From PBB1 sp043749095 (GTDB lineage Bacteria > Pseudomonadota > Gammaproteobacteria > Burkholderiales > Burkholderiaceae_C), in contig JAYVEB010000380.1 of assembly GCA_043749095.1 (NCBI GenBank), positions 1 through 7,777 on the forward strand: a stretch of DNA of 7,777 nt. The letters run 5' to 3'. The translations under genes and the position numbers were made by a program. Below the pieces are notes generated by a model. The model had not been told where the DNA came from. It saw nothing but the letters and a program-made list of their open reading frames with translations, and ran no database searches. Each line of letters opens with the position of its first letter. The stretch's first letter is position 1. This document shows, in pieces, positions 5,301-7,777 of the stretch.

Positions 5301-5320
5301 TTCGAACGGGCAACGAATCA
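5298..5320 (+). repeat. Inverted repeat spanning the permease stop and ATPase start
   Basis: TGATTCG (5298-5304) and CGAATCA (5314-5320) are perfect inverted complements separated by 9 bases. The left arm contains the permease TGA stop, and the last base of the right arm is the A of the ATPase ATG. The same half-site (ACGAATCA, 5313-5320) forms both arms of the operator-like palindrome at 4241-4258, but in opposite relative orientation. In RNA this would be a 7-base-pair hairpin whose loop (AACGGGCAA) holds the only Shine-Dalgarno-like bases of the ATPase gene, so it could tune ATPase translation. It could also be a second binding site for the same DNA-binding protein. Confidence 0.55.
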
Positions 5321-6228
5321 TGCAGAACCCGGCCGACATCCCCTCGCACCTGACGCAGTCCGATCCGGTGCGCGAGCGCTTCGAGCGACTGAAGCAGCGC
5401 AAGGTCATCCTCGACGTGCAGCAGCTCGGCAAGCGCTTCGCTACCGCGCAGGGCGAGGTCGTGGCGCTGAAGGGCATCGACTTCAAGACCTACCGGCGCG
5501 AGTTCGTCTGCATCATCGGCCCGTCGGGCTGCGGCAAGTCGACGTTGATCCGCATCCTGGCGGGGCTGGAGACGCAGTCCGAGGGCCAGGTGCTGCTGGA
5601 CGACGAGGCGGTGTCCGGCCCGTGCCGAGACCGCGGCATGGTGTTCCAGGGCTACACACTGTTCCCGTGGCTGAACGTCAAGCGCAACGTGATGTTCGGT
5701 CTGAAGATGAATGGCGCCAGCCACGGCCAGGCCGAACAGAACGCCTTGCAATGGCTCGATCTGGTGGGACTGTCGAAGTTCGCCGACGCCTACCCGCATC
5801 AACTCTCCGGCGGCATGAAGCAGCGCGTGGCCATCGCGCGGGCCTTGGCCAACCAGCCACGCATCCTGCTGATGGACGAACCGTTCGGTGCGCTCGACGC
5901 GCAGACGCGCGCCAAGATGCAGTCCTACCTGCTCGAGATCTGGAAGAACATCGACATCACCATCGTGTTCATCACCCACGACCTCGATGAAGCGATCTTC
6001 CTCGCCGACCGCATCCTGGTGCTAAAGGCCCACCCGGGCGAGGTGCAGGAGCTGATCGAGGTGCCAGTGCCGCGCCCGCGCAGTCCGGCGCAGGTCACCT
6101 CGCCCGAGTTCCGCGCGACCAAGGCGCGGCTCGAAGCGCTGATCCACACCCCGAGCGAGGCCACCGATGAAGACATCGTGCTGCCGCCCATCACCCGCCT
6201 GACCGACGTCAGCGACAACGTGGAATGA
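5320..6228 (+). CDS. ABC transporter ATP-binding protein, NitT/TauT family
   Basis: A 302-residue nucleotide-binding subunit with all canonical motifs: Walker A GPSGCGKST (67-75, K73), Q-loop Q110 (VFQGYTLFPW), signature LSGGMKQR (162-169), Walker B ILLMDE (D186, catalytic E187), D-loop ALDAQTR and H-loop H220 (ITHDLDEA). The FQ.YTLFPW and GGMKQR forms are typical of SsuB/TauD-operon TauB/NrtD ATPases. The protein carries about 30 extra residues before the first strand and a C-terminal tail of about 60 residues (PRPRSPAQVTSPEFRATKAR onward) beyond the core domain, common in this subfamily. It powers import with the permease encoded 19 bases upstream. The start ATG 5320 lies in the arm of an inverted repeat. 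Downstream, the second creatininase-family gene starts 18 bases after its stop, placing transporter and hydrolase in one transcript. Confidence 0.93.
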   Translation: MQNPADIPSHLTQSDPVRERFERLKQRKVILDVQQLGKRFATAQGEVVALKGIDFKTYRREFVCIIGPSGCGKSTLIRILAGLETQSEGQVLLDDEAVSGPCRDRGMVFQGYTLFPWLNVKRNVMFGLKMNGASHGQAEQNALQWLDLVGLSKFADAYPHQLSGGMKQRVAIARALANQPRILLMDEPFGALDAQTRAKMQSYLLEIWKNIDITIVFITHDLDEAIFLADRILVLKAHPGEVQELIEVPVPRPRSPAQVTSPEFRATKARLEALIHTPSEATDEDIVLPPITRLTDVSDNVE

Positions 6229-6234
6229 CGATGG

Positions 6235-6241
6235 AAGGGAG
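6235..6241 (+). promoter_or_regulatory. Ribosome binding site of the second creatininase-family gene
   Basis: AAGGGAG lies 5 bases before ATG 6247 in the 18-base gap after the ATPase stop and fixes that start. An out-of-frame ATG at 6231 is not used. Confidence 0.8.
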
Positions 6242-6246
6242 CCACC

Positions 6247-7017
6247 ATGCAATGGTCTGAACTGACCTGGTCCGAAGTGCCGGATGCGCTCGAATCAGCG
6301 CGCCACGCCGCCATCCTGCCGGTCGGCGCCACCGAGCAGCACGGCCCGCACATGGGCTGCGGCATGGACTTTGTGCTCGCCGACAAGCTCTGTCGCGAGG
6401 TCGCGCGGCGCACCAGTGTGCCGATGCTGCCGACGCTGCCCTACGGCTGCTCGATCGGCCACAGCCGGCGCTGGCCCGGCACGCTGGCCGTGCAGCCGAT
6501 CACGCTGATCGAGCTGGTCAAGCAGATCGGCGACTGGGCCCACCACAGCGGTGTGCGGCGGCTGTTCATCGTCAATACACACGTGACGAACGCCGCGCCG
6601 CTGCGCTGTGCGCTGGAAATGCTGCGCGCCGAACACGACGAGATGATGGTGTCGGTCATCAACTCGGCCACCATCAGCCCGCGGGTGCGCCAGTTCCACT
6701 TCGCCGACGGCGACGACTGGCACGCCAACGACGCCGAGACCTCGCTGATGCTGGCAGTGGCACCGACCATGGTGCGGCCCGATCGTCTGAATGAGGCCGA
6801 CGACATCGACCGCACCGGCAGCCTGGTCTTCTCGCACCCGGTCAACCGCACCAGCCTGAACGGCGTGACCGGTGCGCCCAGCCTGGCCGGTGCCGACAAG
6901 GGCCGTGAATGGTTCAGCTGGATGGTCGAGGACCTGAGCGAACTGATCACCCGCGGCCTGCGCGAAGAACCGCCGCTGGCGCATTCCTATTTCTCCCCAC
7001 ACCACCACGAAGGTTGA
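6247..7017 (+). CDS. Creatininase-family metallohydrolase (divergent paralogue)
   Basis: A 256-residue member of the creatininase superfamily, divergent from the gene at 1159. The N-terminal metal motif is intact: LPVGATEQHGPHMGCGMD gives E30, H32 and D41 with the same 11-residue E-to-D spacing. H112 and the HANDAETSLML segment (H159, E164) match the later metal-binding region. The glycine-rich NGHGGN/NGHYEN signature is replaced by NTHVTN, so the Glu of true creatininase (E121 in the other copy) is T114 and the second metal site or substrate pocket must differ. The YGYKSQ.K.GGG loop is also replaced by YGCSIGHSRRWPGT. Relatives in this superfamily hydrolyse small cyclic or linear amides. It lies between the ATPase and the glutamine synthetase homologue, so it probably acts on the imported compound or releases the amine later ligated. 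Creatininase activity itself is unlikely. Confidence 0.87.
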   Translation: MQWSELTWSEVPDALESARHAAILPVGATEQHGPHMGCGMDFVLADKLCREVARRTSVPMLPTLPYGCSIGHSRRWPGTLAVQPITLIELVKQIGDWAHHSGVRRLFIVNTHVTNAAPLRCALEMLRAEHDEMMVSVINSATISPRVRQFHFADGDDWHANDAETSLMLAVAPTMVRPDRLNEADDIDRTGSLVFSHPVNRTSLNGVTGAPSLAGADKGREWFSWMVEDLSELITRGLREEPPLAHSYFSPHHHEG

Positions 7018-7022
7018 ACCCC

Positions 7023-7777
7023 ATGCACCACGCATCCGAAGAAGTCCTGGCCGTTCGCGACCGCTTGAAGGCGCAAGGCGTCAAGTACTGCATCGGCGCC
7101 TATGTCGACATCCACGGCATCCCGAAAGCCAAGGTGGTGCCGATCGACCACCTGCCGCAGATGGCGGCAGGCTCCGAGCGTTACACCGGCTATGCGCTCG
7201 ACGGCCTGGGCCAGGCGCCCAGCGACGACGAACTGGCCTCGGTGCCCGACCTCGACCACATCATCCAGCTGCCCTGGGAGCCAAAGATTGCCTGGATGCC
7301 GGCCGACAACACCTTCCAGGGCCAGCCGTACCCGCTGAACACCCGCGTCGCGCTGAAGAGCGTGCTGGCGCAGGCGGCCGAGATGGGGCTGGGCATGAAC
7401 CTCGGCATCGAGTGCGAGATCTACCTGTTGAAGCAGGCGGCCGATGGCACGCTGCAGGTGCCGAACCCGGACGACAAGCTGGTCAAGCCCTGCTACGACG
7501 TGCGCGGCTTCGTCGATCAGTTCAGCTGGCTCGACAAGATGGCCACCGCGATCGATGGCCTGGGCTGGGACCTGTACTCGTTCGACCATGAGGATGGCAA
7601 CGGCCAGTTCGAGTTCGACTTCGCCTACAGCGACGCACTGCGCATGTGTGACCGCCTGACCTTCTTCCGCTTCATGGCCAAGCACTATGCGAAGGAAGAA
7701 GGGCTGCTGGCGACGATGATGCCCAAGCCTTTCGGCAACCGCACCGGCACCGGCGCGCACTTCAACATGTCGCTGTA
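7023..7777 (+). CDS. glnT: Type III glutamine synthetase (GlnT) / gamma-glutamylmethylamide synthetase family, N-terminal part
   Basis: The first 251 residues of a glutamine-synthetase-fold ligase; the gene runs off the window. Family GlnT/GMAS enzymes join ammonia or methylamine to glutamate with ATP in the cytoplasm. The N-terminal beta-grasp domain (about 20-100) shows YVDIHGIPKAKVVP. The catalytic domain follows with metal/nucleotide residues E130 and E132 (GIECEIYL), E190 and E197 (HEDGNGQFEFDF) and H246 (GTGAHFNMS), corresponding to E129, E131, E212, E220 and H269 of classical GSI. The FDGSS ammonia-site loop of GSI is replaced by LDGLGQAPSDDEL, as expected for the GlnT/GMAS branch, so ammonia versus methylamine specificity cannot be decided here. 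Start ATG 7023 follows AAGG at 7010-7013 and lies 5 bases after the preceding stop. Its place at the end of the transporter operon suggests capture of the nitrogen released by the hydrolases. Confidence 0.9.
   Translation, partial: MHHASEEVLAVRDRLKAQGVKYCIGAYVDIHGIPKAKVVPIDHLPQMAAGSERYTGYALDGLGQAPSDDELASVPDLDHIIQLPWEPKIAWMPADNTFQGQPYPLNTRVALKSVLAQAAEMGLGMNLGIECEIYLLKQAADGTLQVPNPDDKLVKPCYDVRGFVDQFSWLDKMATAIDGLGWDLYSFDHEDGNGQFEFDFAYSDALRMCDRLTFFRFMAKHYAKEEGLLATMMPKPFGNRTGTGAHFNMSL

Noticed and set aside
4326..5486. Minus-strand open frame of 386 codons opposite the permease
   Set aside because: It is an antisense shadow, rich in His, Gln and Arg, with no hydrophobic or domain pattern.
6291..6297. 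CGAATCA word inside the second creatininase-family gene
   Set aside because: A single half-site within coding sequence without an inverted partner; not counted as another operator.
1..7777. CRISPR arrays, tRNA/rRNA genes, insertion sequences and attachment sites
   Set aside because: No regularly spaced repeats, tRNA-like folds, transposase motifs or terminal repeats were seen on either strand.

Overview
The window is compact, high-G+C DNA (about two thirds G+C by eye) with every supportable gene on the + strand. Codon use, the gene families and the presence of a sigma-54 promoter suggest a proteobacterium, most likely a betaproteobacterium of the Burkholderiales type. This placement is an inference, since no taxonomic marker gene is present.

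Layout. Positions 1-216 hold the C-terminal end of a short-chain dehydrogenase/reductase. It is followed by a DMT/EamA membrane transporter (233-1162), a creatininase (1159-1923), an isochorismatase-superfamily cysteine hydrolase closest in pattern to biuret hydrolase (1936-2592), a lactonase-like metallo-beta-lactamase-fold hydrolase (2589-3395) and an uncharacterised protein with a faint Hri1 resemblance (3392-4195). Three of these junctions are 4-base start/stop overlaps, so 233-4195 looks like one translationally coupled operon. The only sizeable gap (4196-4334) carries a near-consensus sigma-54 (RpoN) promoter, and a long AT-rich palindrome sits on the predicted transcription start. This gap should launch a second unit: a NitT/TauT-type ABC permease (4335-5300), its ATPase (5320-6228), a second, divergent creatininase-family hydrolase (6247-7017) and a type III glutamine synthetase or gamma-glutamylmethylamide synthetase (7023 onward, cut by the window end).

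How the genes may work together. The set reads as an uptake and degradation module for a small nitrogen-rich compound. The ABC transporter would import it. Creatininase-family enzymes and possibly the MBL enzyme would open cyclic amide or lactone rings. The isochorismatase-like enzyme would cleave a ureido- or guanidino-type C-N bond. The glutamine synthetase homologue would capture the ammonia or methylamine released. The RpoN promoter fits nitrogen-limitation control. Creatinine or a related cyclic guanidino/ureido compound is the most natural substrate guess, but no creatinase, substrate-binding protein or regulator lies in the window, so the actual substrate is open. The most unusual signals are the palindrome at the RpoN start site, whose half-site recurs inverted across the permease-ATPase junction, and the Gln-to-Glu change at a recalled substrate position of the biuret-hydrolase-like enzyme.
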